From NCBI RefSeq assembly GCF_018424695.1, contig NZ_QTNQ01000014.1, positions 1 to 64,000 of the forward strand: a DNA stretch of 64,000 nt. Reading direction: 5' to 3'. Source of the DNA: Vannielia litorea (GTDB lineage: Bacteria; Pseudomonadota; Alphaproteobacteria; Rhodobacterales; Rhodobacteraceae). The first letter of the stretch is position 1. The number at the start of each line of letters is the position of its first letter. The translations under genes were made by a program, and so were the position numbers. The notes under the pieces are model-generated. The model had not been told where the DNA came from and did not search any database. It saw nothing but the letters and a program-made list of their open reading frames with translations. Shown piece after piece: positions 42,861 to 51,959 of this stretch.

Positions 42861-44378
42861 ATGAAGGTCATATCCAGACGATCCTTCCTCGCCGCCTCGA
42901 CAGGGGTAGCGGCAACGCTCCTGTCCTCGTCCCTGGGAGGGCGACCAACGTGGGCCGCGCAGGCACCCATGTCGTTGCGGGCCACGACACGGATCATCGA
43001 GGTCAATGGACGCGCTGCCACGGTCAAGGGGCTGCTCAACAGCACCGGACGCCCGGGCCTCGTTCTGGACCCTGGCACGAGGTTTCACGTCGACCTGACG
43101 AATGATCTCGCCGAGGAGACGATCGTGCACTGGCATGGCCAGATTCCGCCGAATACGCAGGATGGTGTGTCGAACACCAACCTGATGATCGCGCCCGGCG
43201 AGTCGCGGACTTTCGACTTCGCGCCGAGGCCGGGGACCTACTGGATGCATGCGCATGTCCCGGCGCAGGAGATCGATCTGCTTGCCGCGCCTCTGATTGT
43301 AAGAAGCGAAGAGGATGTGCGGGCCGACCGACAGGAAGTGGTGATGTTTCTGCATGATTTCTCGTTCAGGTCGGGAGAGGAGATACTGGACGATTTCACC
43401 GGCGGGATGGCAATGGAACACGGCGACGTGCAACAGGGCGGTCGGATGGAAGCCACGCCCCGCCGGATCGTCGGCATGCACAGCGGCGATCCGATGGCGG
43501 CAACCGGCATGGACAATGGCGGGATGTCAATGGCGGGCATGGACCATGGTGGCATGACCATGGACCTCAACGATTTCGATTTCGACGCCTATCTTGCGAA
43601 CGACCGGACGCTGGACGATCCCGAGACGGTCCCGGTCGAAATGGGTGGTCGGGTGCTGCTGCGTGTCATCAACGGCGCTTCGATGACCGCGTTCTGGATC
43701 GACCTCGGAAGCGCTCAGGGCCGACTTGTCGGTGTGGACGGGGATCCGGTCGAACCCTTGGCAGGATCGCGCTTCGGGCTGGCCATGGGACAGCGCCTCG
43801 ATATCGAGATTGACATGCCTTCCGATGGTGCGGCGTTGCCAGTCTTAGCGCTTCGTGAAGGCGCGCGAGAGAGAACAGGTGTCATTCTTGCGCCCAAAGG
43901 AGCGAGCGTATCGAAAATTGGCGGGCATTCTGACGCAGACCATCCTGCGTTTTCCGGCGACATGAGTCAGGAACTCGCACTCCGGTCGCTGCACCCGCTC
44001 GCCGAGCGACCTGCCGACCGGACCCACATGGTGATGCTCGGCGGGGCAATGTCGCCCTATTCCTGGACGATCAATGGTCAGCTTTGGGGAAAACACACGC
44101 CGATCGCAGTGCTTCAGGGCGAACGTGTCGAGATGATGTTTCACAACATGTCGATGATGGCGCATCCGATGCATCTACACGGCCATGTCTTCCAGGTCGT
44201 TGACATCAACGGAACCCGCATCGCAGGCGCTGTCCGCGATACGGTTCATGTGCCCGCGATGGGGATGGTGACCATAGCCTTCGATGCGGGCGAAGTGGCG
44301 CCATGGATGCTGCATTGTCACCATATGGCGCATATGGCGACGGGCATGATGACGGAACTGGATGTCAGAGCCACTTGA
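42861..44378 (+). CDS. Tat-exported multicopper oxidase (copper resistance CueO/CopA-type)
   Basis: Periplasmic multicopper oxidase, 505 aa, with a Tat leader (ISRRSFLAAST). Copper sites: HWHGQIPP, YWMHAHVP, HPMHLHGHVFQV and HCHHMAHMATGMM, type 1 Cys486. A Met/His-rich segment at about residues 205-235 (GMDNGGMSMAGMDHGGMTM) resembles the Met-rich substrate region of CueO and CopA and fits Cu(I) oxidation. It lies 78 bp after the CueR-like gene. A perfect palindrome follows the stop. Confidence 0.94.
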   Translation: MKVISRRSFLAASTGVAATLLSSSLGGRPTWAAQAPMSLRATTRIIEVNGRAATVKGLLNSTGRPGLVLDPGTRFHVDLTNDLAEETIVHWHGQIPPNTQDGVSNTNLMIAPGESRTFDFAPRPGTYWMHAHVPAQEIDLLAAPLIVRSEEDVRADRQEVVMFLHDFSFRSGEEILDDFTGGMAMEHGDVQQGGRMEATPRRIVGMHSGDPMAATGMDNGGMSMAGMDHGGMTMDLNDFDFDAYLANDRTLDDPETVPVEMGGRVLLRVINGASMTAFWIDLGSAQGRLVGVDGDPVEPLAGSRFGLAMGQRLDIEIDMPSDGAALPVLALREGARERTGVILAPKGASVSKIGGHSDADHPAFSGDMSQELALRSLHPLAERPADRTHMVMLGGAMSPYSWTINGQLWGKHTPIAVLQGERVEMMFHNMSMMAHPMHLHGHVFQVVDINGTRIAGAVRDTVHVPAMGMVTIAFDAGEVAPWMLHCHHMAHMATGMMTELDVRAT

Positions 44379-44405
44379 AAAGAATAGATAATCCGGATTG
44401 TTCGG

Positions 44406-44427
44406 AACCCTCCAGCGCTGGAGGGTT
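44406..44427. promoter_or_regulatory. Perfect 22-bp palindrome: copper operator or terminator
   Basis: Arms AACCCTCCAGC and GCTGGAGGGTT meet without a spacer. The core CCTCCAG/CTGGAGG equals the CueR-type half-sites at 936 and 39802, but the centre is one base shorter and no good -35/-10 surrounds it. As RNA it would form a strong hairpin followed by TGTTTCT, so it may equally terminate the copper operon. It lies 32 bp before the DUF305 gene. Confidence 0.6.
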
Positions 44428-44458
44428 GTTTCTGTAGAAACTATTCCAGAGTATCATC

Positions 44459-45421
44459 ATGTCTGACGCAACGCATCAGAATACTCAAGCAGCGAGTGCC
44501 TCACACGGTGCGCGGCAGACCGCGCGTGACAGAGCATCGGGGCATTCGACGTCATCCTATGGCAAATTCTTTGCCATGATCGGCACATCGACGGCGATCA
44601 TGCTCACCCTGATGTACTTCAATACCTATCGGTGGACCCATCTGTTCTGGTCCGAAACACGCTTCTACATGGCCTTCGTGATGGGTGCGGCCATGGCACT
44701 TGTGATGCTGACGTTCATGCTCGGTATGTACAAAAGCAAAGCGATGAACATTGCGATCTACATCGGCTCAGTCCTCGTCTTCGCATTGGCTCTCTGGCTT
44801 GTCCGCAGTCAGGTTACGGTTGGCGACACCAGCTTCATGCGCGCTATGATCCCGCACCATTCCATTGCGATCATGACGTCGTCGCGGTCGAACCTGTCAG
44901 ACCCTCGCGTTCAGAAGCTCGCTGACGAAATCGTATATGCGCAAGACAAGGAAATCGCTGAAATGCGGTACCTGATCGAGGATATCGAGGCCAATGGCGA
45001 CGGCACCGAGGAGGAGGCACCTGAAGCACAGATCGTCCCGCTTTCGGAGGCGCTGTCGACCGCCAAGGTTGCCGCCATTGATCCGGAATTCCTGACCGAG
45101 GCCGATATCGCCAAGCTGTTTCCCGATGGCGCGGCCTGCACTTTCAACTTCACCACCACGGCCAAACCTACTGTTGCCATGGGCGACGTCGACGGCGAAG
45201 CCGTGGCTCTGATGAAGCTGAGCGGCGACCTGATCCGCCTCTCGGCCTCGGAGACTGCGAGCGATGGTGCTGTCTCGCTTTCGACTGATGGGATGGCGGT
45301 TTCTATAACGCCGACCGAGGACGGGTCTTCGGACGACGCACATGCCGAGTCGACGCTGATTTACACGCTCGATGCCGGATCCCGAGCCGGGTTCATCGGC
45401 TGGACACGCTGCAACGCGTGA
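44459..45421 (+). CDS. DUF305 domain membrane protein with C-terminal extension
   Basis: Membrane protein, 320 aa, with three helices (about residues 38-55, 68-88, 95-115) followed by a short DUF305 core: SFMRAMIPHHSIAIMTSSRS and VQKLADEIVYAQDKEIAEMRYLIEDIEANG, the ferritin-like four-helix half with PHH. Residues about 195-320 form an added acidic, beta-rich domain with two Cys (ACTFNF, RCNA) that normal DUF305 proteins lack. Family members cluster with copper genes. The GTGA overlap with the next frame is incidental if ATG 45445 is used there. Confidence 0.82.
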   Translation: MSDATHQNTQAASASHGARQTARDRASGHSTSSYGKFFAMIGTSTAIMLTLMYFNTYRWTHLFWSETRFYMAFVMGAAMALVMLTFMLGMYKSKAMNIAIYIGSVLVFALALWLVRSQVTVGDTSFMRAMIPHHSIAIMTSSRSNLSDPRVQKLADEIVYAQDKEIAEMRYLIEDIEANGDGTEEEAPEAQIVPLSEALSTAKVAAIDPEFLTEADIAKLFPDGAACTFNFTTTAKPTVAMGDVDGEAVALMKLSGDLIRLSASETASDGAVSLSTDGMAVSITPTEDGSSDDAHAESTLIYTLDAGSRAGFIGWTRCNA

Positions 45422-45444
45422 CGTCAATCCGACAGGAGCTGACC

Positions 45445-46212
45445 ATGCCGAAAGATACCGTATCCGACGCAAAAAATGCCGTTCTCTACCGAATGGTGAT
45501 GGAGGATCATCTCTGCCCATACGGGCTCAAGGCGAAGCATTTACTTGAGCGGGAGGGCTACGAGGTAGAGGACCACCACCTCACGTCTCGCGCGGAGACC
45601 GACGCATTCAAGAAGGAGCACGGCATCGAGACGACGCCTCAAACCTTCATCAGCGGTGAGCGTATTGGTGGGTACGACGCGCTCCGGAAGCATTTTGGCC
45701 AGAAGGTGCGAGGAGAGGACGAAACCACCTATCAACCGGTCATCGCGATCTTCTCGGTTGCTTTCCTAATGGCGCTCGGACTGAGCTGGGCCTCCTTCGG
45801 GTCCATCTTCACCTTACGCGCCTTCGAGTGGTTCATCGCGATCTCAATGTGTTTTCTCGCGGTTCAAAAGCTCAAGGACGTCGAAGGTTTCTCCACGATG
45901 TTCTTGAATTACGATCTATTGGCGCAACGGTGGGCCCGCTACGGATATGTCTACCCATTTGGCGAGGCGTTGGCTGGCATTCTCATGGTCGCCGGAGCCC
46001 TAGTTTGGATAAGCGCGCCCGTCGCATTGTTTATCGGGACCATAGGCGCTGTTTCGGTCTTTAAAGCGGTCTATATCGACAAGCGGGAGTTGAAGTGCGC
46101 CTGTGTCGGCGGAGGCTCGAATGTACCATTGGGATTTGTGTCGCTGACCGAGAATTTGATGATGATTTTCATGGGGCTGTGGATGCCTGCACGCGCATTC
46201 GGATGGATGTGA
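45445..46212 (+). CDS. Glutaredoxin-like/MauE-like fusion membrane protein
   Basis: Fusion protein, 255 aa. Residues 1-90 are glutaredoxin-like (EDHLCPYGLKAKHLLEREGYEVEDHHL, TTPQTFISGERIGGYDAL); the second active-site Cys is Gly, giving a monothiol type. Residues about 100-255 have four helices of the MauE/DoxX-like redox family with ELKCACVGGGSNVPLGFVSLTENLMM, a paired-Cys loop. The fusion suggests thiol transfer across the membrane. ATG 45445 with CAGGAG upstream is preferred to GTG 45418. Confidence 0.85.
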   Translation: MPKDTVSDAKNAVLYRMVMEDHLCPYGLKAKHLLEREGYEVEDHHLTSRAETDAFKKEHGIETTPQTFISGERIGGYDALRKHFGQKVRGEDETTYQPVIAIFSVAFLMALGLSWASFGSIFTLRAFEWFIAISMCFLAVQKLKDVEGFSTMFLNYDLLAQRWARYGYVYPFGEALAGILMVAGALVWISAPVALFIGTIGAVSVFKAVYIDKRELKCACVGGGSNVPLGFVSLTENLMMIFMGLWMPARAFGWM

Positions 46213-46219
46213 CTTGGAT

Positions 46220-46870
46220 ATGCTCGGAATGAGGAACTTGGCGTGTACGGCACTGATGGCTGTCTTGCCCGTATGCGCGGCCGCTTCAGAGACCGTAGCA
46301 TTCGACGGGAGCTGGAAAGAGCAGGGGTTCTTACGGCTATTTTCCAACGACTACGTCCAGCGAGGACGACAACTGGACGTGGTTTCCGATGGGACAGTTT
46401 CACTCTTGTGGCGGCCGGTCGATCGATCTCAACGCTCGGCGGAGGCCGCCAGTTGGGCGTGGCGCGTGGAGGAAGGTGTGTCCGCGACGGATCTCACGGC
46501 GAAAGGCGGCGATGACCGAAACTTATCTGTCTATTTTGTCTTCGTGGATCCAGATCGCGCCGATGCATTGGCCGGGCGAAGCGCACGGCGGATCTTGAGG
46601 GAAGAGAGCGCGCGTGCGTTGATTTACGTATGGGGTGGCGCCCACGAGGTCGGTTCTTTTCTGCCGAGCCCGTATTCCCCCAGACTGCGGACCAAGGTCC
46701 TTCGCGCCGCTGACGTCGGCGAGTTCAAGGAGAACGTAAATTTGCTTCAAGATTTTCGAAAGGCCTTTGGTGCAGAACCTGGTGCGTTGATTGGTATCGC
46801 CGTGTCTGCTGACAGTGACGATACAAACAGTCGGATCGTCGCGGCCATCGCTGACCTGCACCTTGATTAG
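46220..46870 (+). CDS. DUF3047 domain exported protein
   Basis: Exported protein, 216 aa, with leader ending AAASETV. It matches the DUF3047 layout: DVVSDGTVSLLWRPV, SWAWRVEEG, YVWGGAHEVGSFLPSPYSPRLR and IGIAVSADSDDTNSRIVAAIADLHL at the end. Function unknown. ATG 46220 is used; TTG 46214 is an alternative. It may close the copper unit begun at 39863. Confidence 0.82.
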   Translation: MLGMRNLACTALMAVLPVCAAASETVAFDGSWKEQGFLRLFSNDYVQRGRQLDVVSDGTVSLLWRPVDRSQRSAEAASWAWRVEEGVSATDLTAKGGDDRNLSVYFVFVDPDRADALAGRSARRILREESARALIYVWGGAHEVGSFLPSPYSPRLRTKVLRAADVGEFKENVNLLQDFRKAFGAEPGALIGIAVSADSDDTNSRIVAAIADLHLD

Positions 46871-47000
46871 CGGGCAGTTCGCCGGGACACGTCGGGCTTG
46901 GGTTCGGTTAGCTCCTTGCCGCAAAGAGCAAGCATGGGCGGCTATCACTTACCGCGTTGGCCGTGCGGCGGAATCGCCTCTGGATGTAACGTGGATCGAC

Positions 47001-47924
47001 TCACGCGTCACGCAGGTCCGACCCCGTGACTGACGGCGGCCCAGCTGCTACAGCGCGCCAGAATAAAATGATCCCGACGACGATCATGGGTAGTGACAGG
47101 ATTTGTCCCATCGTTAGACCCCAGTTGCCGAAATGGAGCGCGTGACCGATCGGATTGTCCACCGTGACGAATTGCGTATCGGGTTGCCGGAAGAGCTCTA
47201 CGAAGGCCCTTGAGCCTCCATATCCAGCAAGGAAGACACCGGTCACAAGTCCGGGTCGTTTCAATGCTCCGCGTCGCCAGGCGAGGAAAAGTAACAGGCT
47301 GCCGAGCAGCAGGCCTTCAAGCAGTGCCTCATAGATCTGGGATGGATGGCGTGCGCACAATCCGGTGATCCCATCACAGGATTGCGCCGCGTTACCCGGG
47401 AATACCACGCCCCACGGCAGATCTGTGGGGCGTCCCCAGAGCTCGCTATTGATGAAGTTGGCAAGCCGCCCGAGAAGCAAACCGGGCGGCGTTGCCAACG
47501 CCAGAAGATCGGCCATGGCAAGGAGCGGGATCCGGTGACGCTGGCAGAAGACCAAACCAGCCACAACGACACCCATAAACCCACCATGAAAGGACATTCC
47601 GCCTTGCCAGACCATCGGGATTTCCAGCGGGTTCGCGAGATAATGGGCGGGCTTGTAGAAGAGAACGAAGCCCAGACGACCGCCGACGATAACGCCAAAG
47701 ACAATCCACGTCAGAAATTCGTCGATCTGTTCCTTTGTCAGCGGTGCCGTTTCCGACGCCCAAAGAGACGGGCGTTGGACCGCGGCGACGCAAAGACGCC
47801 AACCGATTACGATCCCCACAAGATAGGCAAGCGCGTACCAGCGTAGCGCGAAAGTGAAGCCGCCGATCTCAATCGAGAAGAGATCGGGTCCGATTTTCGG
47901 AAAGGGGAGGGCGGCAGGCATCAT
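47001..47924 (-). CDS. lgt: Prolipoprotein diacylglyceryl transferase
   Basis: Inner-membrane enzyme transferring diacylglycerol to the lipobox Cys, 307 aa, seven helices. Conserved parts: [43 protein letters not shown] and the Lgt signature [20 protein letters not shown]. It is the first enzyme of the pathway whose later steps (lspA, lnt) are encoded at 13351-15413. It lies 92 bp downstream of the DUF2933-like gene on the same strand. Confidence 0.93.
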   Translation of the reverse strand: MMPAALPFPKIGPDLFSIEIGGFTFALRWYALAYLVGIVIGWRLCVAAVQRPSLWASETAPLTKEQIDEFLTWIVFGVIVGGRLGFVLFYKPAHYLANPLEIPMVWQGGMSFHGGFMGVVVAGLVFCQRHRIPLLAMADLLALATPPGLLLGRLANFINSELWGRPTDLPWGVVFPGNAAQSCDGITGLCARHPSQIYEALLEGLLLGSLLLFLAWRRGALKRPGLVTGVFLAGYGGSRAFVELFRQPDTQFVTVDNPIGHALHFGNWGLTMGQILSLPMIVVGIILFWRAVAAGPPSVTGSDLRDA

Positions 47925-48016
47925 CCGGACTCATCCTTGGTATAAAGATGAACATGGCCCGGCGCTGTACGCCCCTTGGGAAAAAATGCCGAGGCCAATT
48001 GCGCCTAGGGAACGCC

Positions 48017-48391
48017 TCAAGATCTCAACACGGAGAGAGCCGATGCGCCTGTTACAGGGATATCGGTCGGTCGTTCGACGACGGTCTCCGGCACAGCTTC
48101 CTGTTCGGTCTTCTTCTCCGCGTCGTGGCAAGACTTACCCATCAGCTTGAACATCAGCAAATGCATGCCGGCGCAGAGCAGTAGGGGCGCGAATGCGGCA
48201 ATGTTTCCTGTCACGCCGGCCAATGCTCCACCGGCAGCGAAATACGCCACGATTGGTACAACCATCACGATACAGCAGGCGAACATGCCAAGTTTCATCG
48301 CTTTGCTATGCACATCTTTTCCTTTCGGTTTGTTTCCTTGTTTGATCGGTTTGGTGAGTCTTCTTGGCTGCCAATCGGTCTTGATCTTCAT
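48017..48391 (-). CDS. DUF2933-like two-helix membrane protein
   Basis: Membrane protein, 124 aa. A basic N-terminus (KIKTDWQPRRLTKPIKQGNK) precedes helix 1 (GMFACCIVMVVPIVAYFAAGG) and helix 2 (IAAFAPLLLCAGMHLLMFKLM), then KSCHDAEK and an acidic tail. The PLLLCAGMHLLMF block parallels PLLICVGMHVFMH in the DUF2933 protein at 60479. ATG 48391 overlaps the DsbD stop (ATGA). Cys and Met/His residues near the membrane surface suggest metal handling. Confidence 0.72.
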   Translation of the reverse strand: MKIKTDWQPRRLTKPIKQGNKPKGKDVHSKAMKLGMFACCIVMVVPIVAYFAAGGALAGVTGNIAAFAPLLLCAGMHLLMFKLMGKSCHDAEKKTEQEAVPETVVERPTDIPVTGASALSVLRS

Positions 48392-50508
48392 TTTCCTGAC
48401 GATGCGACACTTCTGCCTCCCGCCTTGGTAACTGCATCTTCGATCGCCGAAGCGGTCAGGATTTCCGAGAGTACGATCCCCTCTGGTGCTCCCGGTCCGT
48501 AGACAGCATTGAAAGGGATTCCAAACCTTCCATGTGTCTCGAGGTACCGAGAGATTTCCGGGTTGGGTCGTGTCCAGTCTGCCCGCATGGCTGTCAAACC
48601 TTCGCTTTGAAGCAGTGACGCAACGGGCTCTCGATCCAGAACAAGCGCCTTGTTCGCCTTGCATGTCAGGCACCAGTCGGCCGTGACGTCGACGAACACG
48701 ATTCCACCTTGGGAAACCAGTCGAGGAATCTCGCGCCTATCGAAGACAACCCAGTTGGCCGTCTGAACCGGTGAGACAGGTTCAGGTTCAAGAGCCGAGA
48801 CCAGAACCAATGGGGAGGCGAAAAGCAGGACCACGAATCCTGCACGAACCATCGTATGTCCACCCCGGACACTCAGGAGCGCGACCAATGCAAGGCTCAG
48901 CAGGGCCACCAGACCGGCCGTCCGGAATCCAGAAACGCCACCCAGAACCCAGAGGATCCAGGCGGCCGTAAGGGCGAGAAGAAATCCCAGACCGACCTTG
49001 AGAGCCGTCATCCAGGTGCCTGGCCTCGGCAATCTTTGCACAAGGCCGGGACGTGCCGCGAAGGCGAGATAGGGGAGGGCAAGGCCGAGCCCAAGCGCAC
49101 TGAAGATTGCGAGAATATCGATCGGACGACCGGTGAGTGCAAAAGCGACCGCTGTGCCGAGAAATGGCGCCGAACATGGCGTCGCCAGGATTGCGGCGAA
49201 TGCGCCCGTTGCGAAGTCCCCGGCATATCCCTGCCGCGCTCCGGCAGACGCGAGGCGTGTCTGCAAACTTGACGGCAGGGAGATCTCGAAGATTCCAAAG
49301 AGATTTGCCGCGAAGACCGCGAGGATTAGAAACAGGAGCGTCAGAAAGACCGGATTCTGGAACTGTAGCCCCCATCCGACATTGAACCCGAACCATTGCA
49401 GCGCCAAAACGCTCGCACTCAGGACCCACATGAAGACCATGACACCGAGCGCCGAGACCACGAAGCGCCCACGTATTGTCTTCTCGGAGTGATCTCTGGC
49501 CTTGATGACCGAAGCTAGCTTGATCGACAGCACGGGCAGGACGCATGGCATCGCATTCAGGATGAGCCCGCCCACGAAGGCCAGCAGCACATATGTCAGG
49601 AGCTGCCAGGCGCTGGTCGATTGCGGGACCAGCCGGAACGGGGGAGGTGGGGTTTCCGCGAGCACCCGAGGCGCGCCGGTCACGGCACGGCCGGTATCCG
49701 TGATTGTCACGCTGATCGTGTCGATCTCATCGCCGGCGGCAAGCACCGGAAGCCGCGCCCAAAGCGACCGCCTGTCTCCACTCAGGCGAATATCCGGTTT
49801 GCCGAAGGTAAAAAGTTCGCCGAACTCCGGGAAGACGTCCGGAGTTTGAAACGGTGCAGCGCTCGTTGCGGTGACAATCAGATACTCTCGATCCGGGCCG
49901 AATGCCGCAGTGAGGGTGTCGATAATCGAGGGGTCAGGATCCGAGGGAACCCGCCCGGCAAAGGTCGTGATGAGGTCGGCGGCGCTCCGGTCGATCCCGT
50001 TTCCGACCGGAATATCCAGGGTCAGCTCGAAATCCTGGGGGACACAGATGTCCGAGCAGGTGAGCAGGGAGACCTGCGCCCGCAGGCGAACGGGCGCGCC
50101 CGCGGTGGCTAGCGTTGCCCGTATCGGCAGCAGCACCCTGTCGTGATAGCCGAAGTTCTCGATCCCGAAGGCCGTGAACCTTTCAGGGGCCGGCCAAAGA
50201 ATTTCAGCCGACGCGAGATTGTCCGATCCTGACCAATCGATCGACGGCGGAAGACCGACTTCACCGGGGCTGCGCCAATAGGCCTTCCAGCCATCTCCAA
50301 GGTCCAGGTCCAAACCCAACGACAGGCTTTTGGAGTCAGCGGCGACACCTTGCTCCGCGGAGACCAGGCGAGCGGTCACGGCAGGGTTGGAGAAGGTCTC
50401 CGACTCGGCGGCGTGCGCCATGTCCGGCCGAACGCCCAGTGCCGGAAGGAGGGAGAGCGCTATTGCACACGAAAGATGGATGCGGGCAAGACGAGAACTC
50501 CACGTCAT
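48388..50508 (-). CDS. DsbD/ScsB-like transmembrane thiol reductase
   Basis: Three-part electron relay, 706 aa. The periplasmic N-terminal domain has LTCSDICVPQDFELTLD (paired Cys). The membrane core of eight helices has NAMPCVLPVLSIK and FATGAFAAILATPCSAPFLG, the DsbD/CcdA cysteine pair. The C-terminal thioredoxin domain has DWCLTCKANKALV. The long N-terminal region fits the ScsB form that is associated with copper tolerance. ATG 50508 gives the signal peptide (HLSCAIALSLLPALG). It may reduce the DsbA-like protein at 51120 or periplasmic copper-damaged thiols. Confidence 0.9.
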   Translation of the reverse strand: MTWSSRLARIHLSCAIALSLLPALGVRPDMAHAAESETFSNPAVTARLVSAEQGVAADSKSLSLGLDLDLGDGWKAYWRSPGEVGLPPSIDWSGSDNLASAEILWPAPERFTAFGIENFGYHDRVLLPIRATLATAGAPVRLRAQVSLLTCSDICVPQDFELTLDIPVGNGIDRSAADLITTFAGRVPSDPDPSIIDTLTAAFGPDREYLIVTATSAAPFQTPDVFPEFGELFTFGKPDIRLSGDRRSLWARLPVLAAGDEIDTISVTITDTGRAVTGAPRVLAETPPPPFRLVPQSTSAWQLLTYVLLAFVGGLILNAMPCVLPVLSIKLASVIKARDHSEKTIRGRFVVSALGVMVFMWVLSASVLALQWFGFNVGWGLQFQNPVFLTLLFLILAVFAANLFGIFEISLPSSLQTRLASAGARQGYAGDFATGAFAAILATPCSAPFLGTAVAFALTGRPIDILAIFSALGLGLALPYLAFAARPGLVQRLPRPGTWMTALKVGLGFLLALTAAWILWVLGGVSGFRTAGLVALLSLALVALLSVRGGHTMVRAGFVVLLFASPLVLVSALEPEPVSPVQTANWVVFDRREIPRLVSQGGIVFVDVTADWCLTCKANKALVLDREPVASLLQSEGLTAMRADWTRPNPEISRYLETHGRFGIPFNAVYGPGAPEGIVLSEILTASAIEDAVTKAGGRSVASSGK

Positions 50509-50533
50509 GAAGGTCGGCCTCCTAGTCCTTCGC

Positions 50534-51007
50534 CTAAACGCGCAGCCGAGGAGGGAGAGAGGCGAGCGCCTCGTCGACTGGTACGACCGGCAATCCGCGC
50601 GCGATCCAGCCCGGTCCGGCGCGCGATCCGAGCATACCTTCCGAGATGTCCACATAGCCTGAATACCCAGCATTCCGCAGTGTTCGCAGCAGATAGCCGC
50701 TCCGTCCCCCCGTCGCGCAAATCAGGGCAACGGGATTGTCTCCGGCAAGATTTCGGGCCGCGAACAGGCGCTCGGGAAACCCATCCTCGTGCATGCTGAC
50801 CGGCCAGGCTCGCTCTGCGATGCCTGTCTCCCGCCACTCTTCCCGTGTCCGGATATCCAGCATTCCGAGCCGCCCCGAGGCGAGTGCGACCCCAGCCTGG
50901 TCGGCGGGCCAAACGTCCCTCTGTTGCGCCTGGAGGACCGCAGGCGCTGCAATTGCGCACGCGCCTGCGATAATGAGACGCCTTCTCGAAACTGATTTCT
51001 TCACCAT
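50534..51007 (-). CDS. Exported single-domain rhodanese
   Basis: Periplasmic rhodanese-like sulfurtransferase, 157 aa, with an RRRLIIAGACAIAAPAVLQA leader that resembles a Tat signal. Catalytic Cys97 in ALICATGGRSGY forms the persulfide; DIRTREEW is the N-terminal rhodanese motif. The C-terminus has SEGMLGSRAGPGWIARGLPV. It is 25 bp upstream of the DsbD-like gene and likely part of the same unit. Confidence 0.88.
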   Translation of the reverse strand: MVKKSVSRRRLIIAGACAIAAPAVLQAQQRDVWPADQAGVALASGRLGMLDIRTREEWRETGIAERAWPVSMHEDGFPERLFAARNLAGDNPVALICATGGRSGYLLRTLRNAGYSGYVDISEGMLGSRAGPGWIARGLPVVPVDEALASLPPRLRV

Positions 51008-51022
51008 CGCATCCTCCGGTTC

Positions 51023-51090
51023 GTGCAATTTGCACCAAACCTCTGTGTAATGCCGCTACACATTCGCGGGAGAATTGTAACGGAATGTCT
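51023..51090 (-). promoter_or_regulatory. Candidate regulatory region of the rhodanese-DsbD unit
   Basis: Two elements lie between the DsbA-like and rhodanese genes. GTGCAA-T-TTGCAC (51023-51035) is a perfect 13-bp inverted repeat just upstream of the rhodanese start. On the minus strand AGACA-TTCCG-TTACA (51090-51076) has the 10-bp repeat period and the CCGTTACA of the site at 51970-51984. Confidence 0.5.
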
Positions 51091-51119
51091 CGATCACTTG
51101 GCACGACGTTAGTGCAGGC

Positions 51120-51935
51120 TTAGGCAGCGGGGCATATGTCGGACCAACCTTCCTCGCGCTCGAGTTCGACGATGCGTCGGATCATCTGGTCGCTGACCTG
51201 CCCCTGGACAACGGTTCTGCCGATCACGAGCGCCGGCGTGCCAATAAACGCGAAAAGTCTCGCAAGGGCGGCACTATCTTCCAGTTCCCGCGACGTTTCC
51301 GGGCTATTCATGTCCTCCACGAGTTGAGCGCCGTCTACATCGGTGTCTCTTGCCAGGGTCTCGAGATATTCGAGTGTCGCACGAAACGGTGATCTCATGA
51401 GGCGCGCATGGAATTCCGGGTATGCTCCCTGCCGTTTTGCGGCAAGTGCCGCCTTTGCTGCCAGATTTGAGCTTTCGCCGAGAAGCGGCAGTTCATGCCA
51501 TGCGACAGACACGCCGATATCTCCACTGCGAACCATGTCGGCGAGACGCTTCGTCTGAACCCGGCAGTAGGGACAATAATAGTCCGAAAAGGACGCCATC
51601 GGCACATCGGAACCGGTCAGATCGAGCCCGCCGTAGAGAGTGGCACAAATGTTCTCGCGCACGCGAAGATCAGCCGCCGCACGCATCGCGGCAGCTTCAG
51701 CAGGTTCCTGCATGTTCAAACCGACAAATGGATCGAAACCGCCCGACGTTTCGCCGGCCACGTACCTTCGAAATCCCGGTGGATTCGCCATGGGTTCTAA
51801 CTCGAGCGTCTCGGGAAACAGTCCCGGCAGGCCGCGCAGACCAGCATAGCCGAGCCCAATCGCGCCGACCACGAGGAGCGTGTTGCGTCTGTTTTTGTCC
51901 AAGATCTGATCACCAGCGAAAGCATCTAGTTTCAT
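51120..51935 (-). CDS. DsbA/ScsC-like thiol oxidoreductase (CPYC)
   Basis: Periplasmic DsbA-family protein, 271 aa, with an N-terminal signal/anchor (LLVVGAIGLGYAGL). A region of about 85 residues precedes the fold. Active site SDYYCPYCRVQTK (Cys121, Cys124), cis-Pro loop GTPALVIGR. Like the protein at 38800 it has a long N-terminal part, but sequence identity is low. It lies upstream of the rhodanese/DsbD genes on the same strand with a 112-bp gap; partner of the DsbD/ScsB-like protein is a fair guess. Confidence 0.88.
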   Translation of the reverse strand: MKLDAFAGDQILDKNRRNTLLVVGAIGLGYAGLRGLPGLFPETLELEPMANPPGFRRYVAGETSGGFDPFVGLNMQEPAEAAAMRAAADLRVRENICATLYGGLDLTGSDVPMASFSDYYCPYCRVQTKRLADMVRSGDIGVSVAWHELPLLGESSNLAAKAALAAKRQGAYPEFHARLMRSPFRATLEYLETLARDTDVDGAQLVEDMNSPETSRELEDSAALARLFAFIGTPALVIGRTVVQGQVSDQMIRRIVELEREEGWSDICPAA

Positions 51936-51959
51936 GAGCGCTACAGAGAGATGTTGGGA

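Noticed and set aside
46871-47000. Terminator between DUF3047 and lgt
   Set aside because: I could not find a stem followed by a T-run in this convergent gap.
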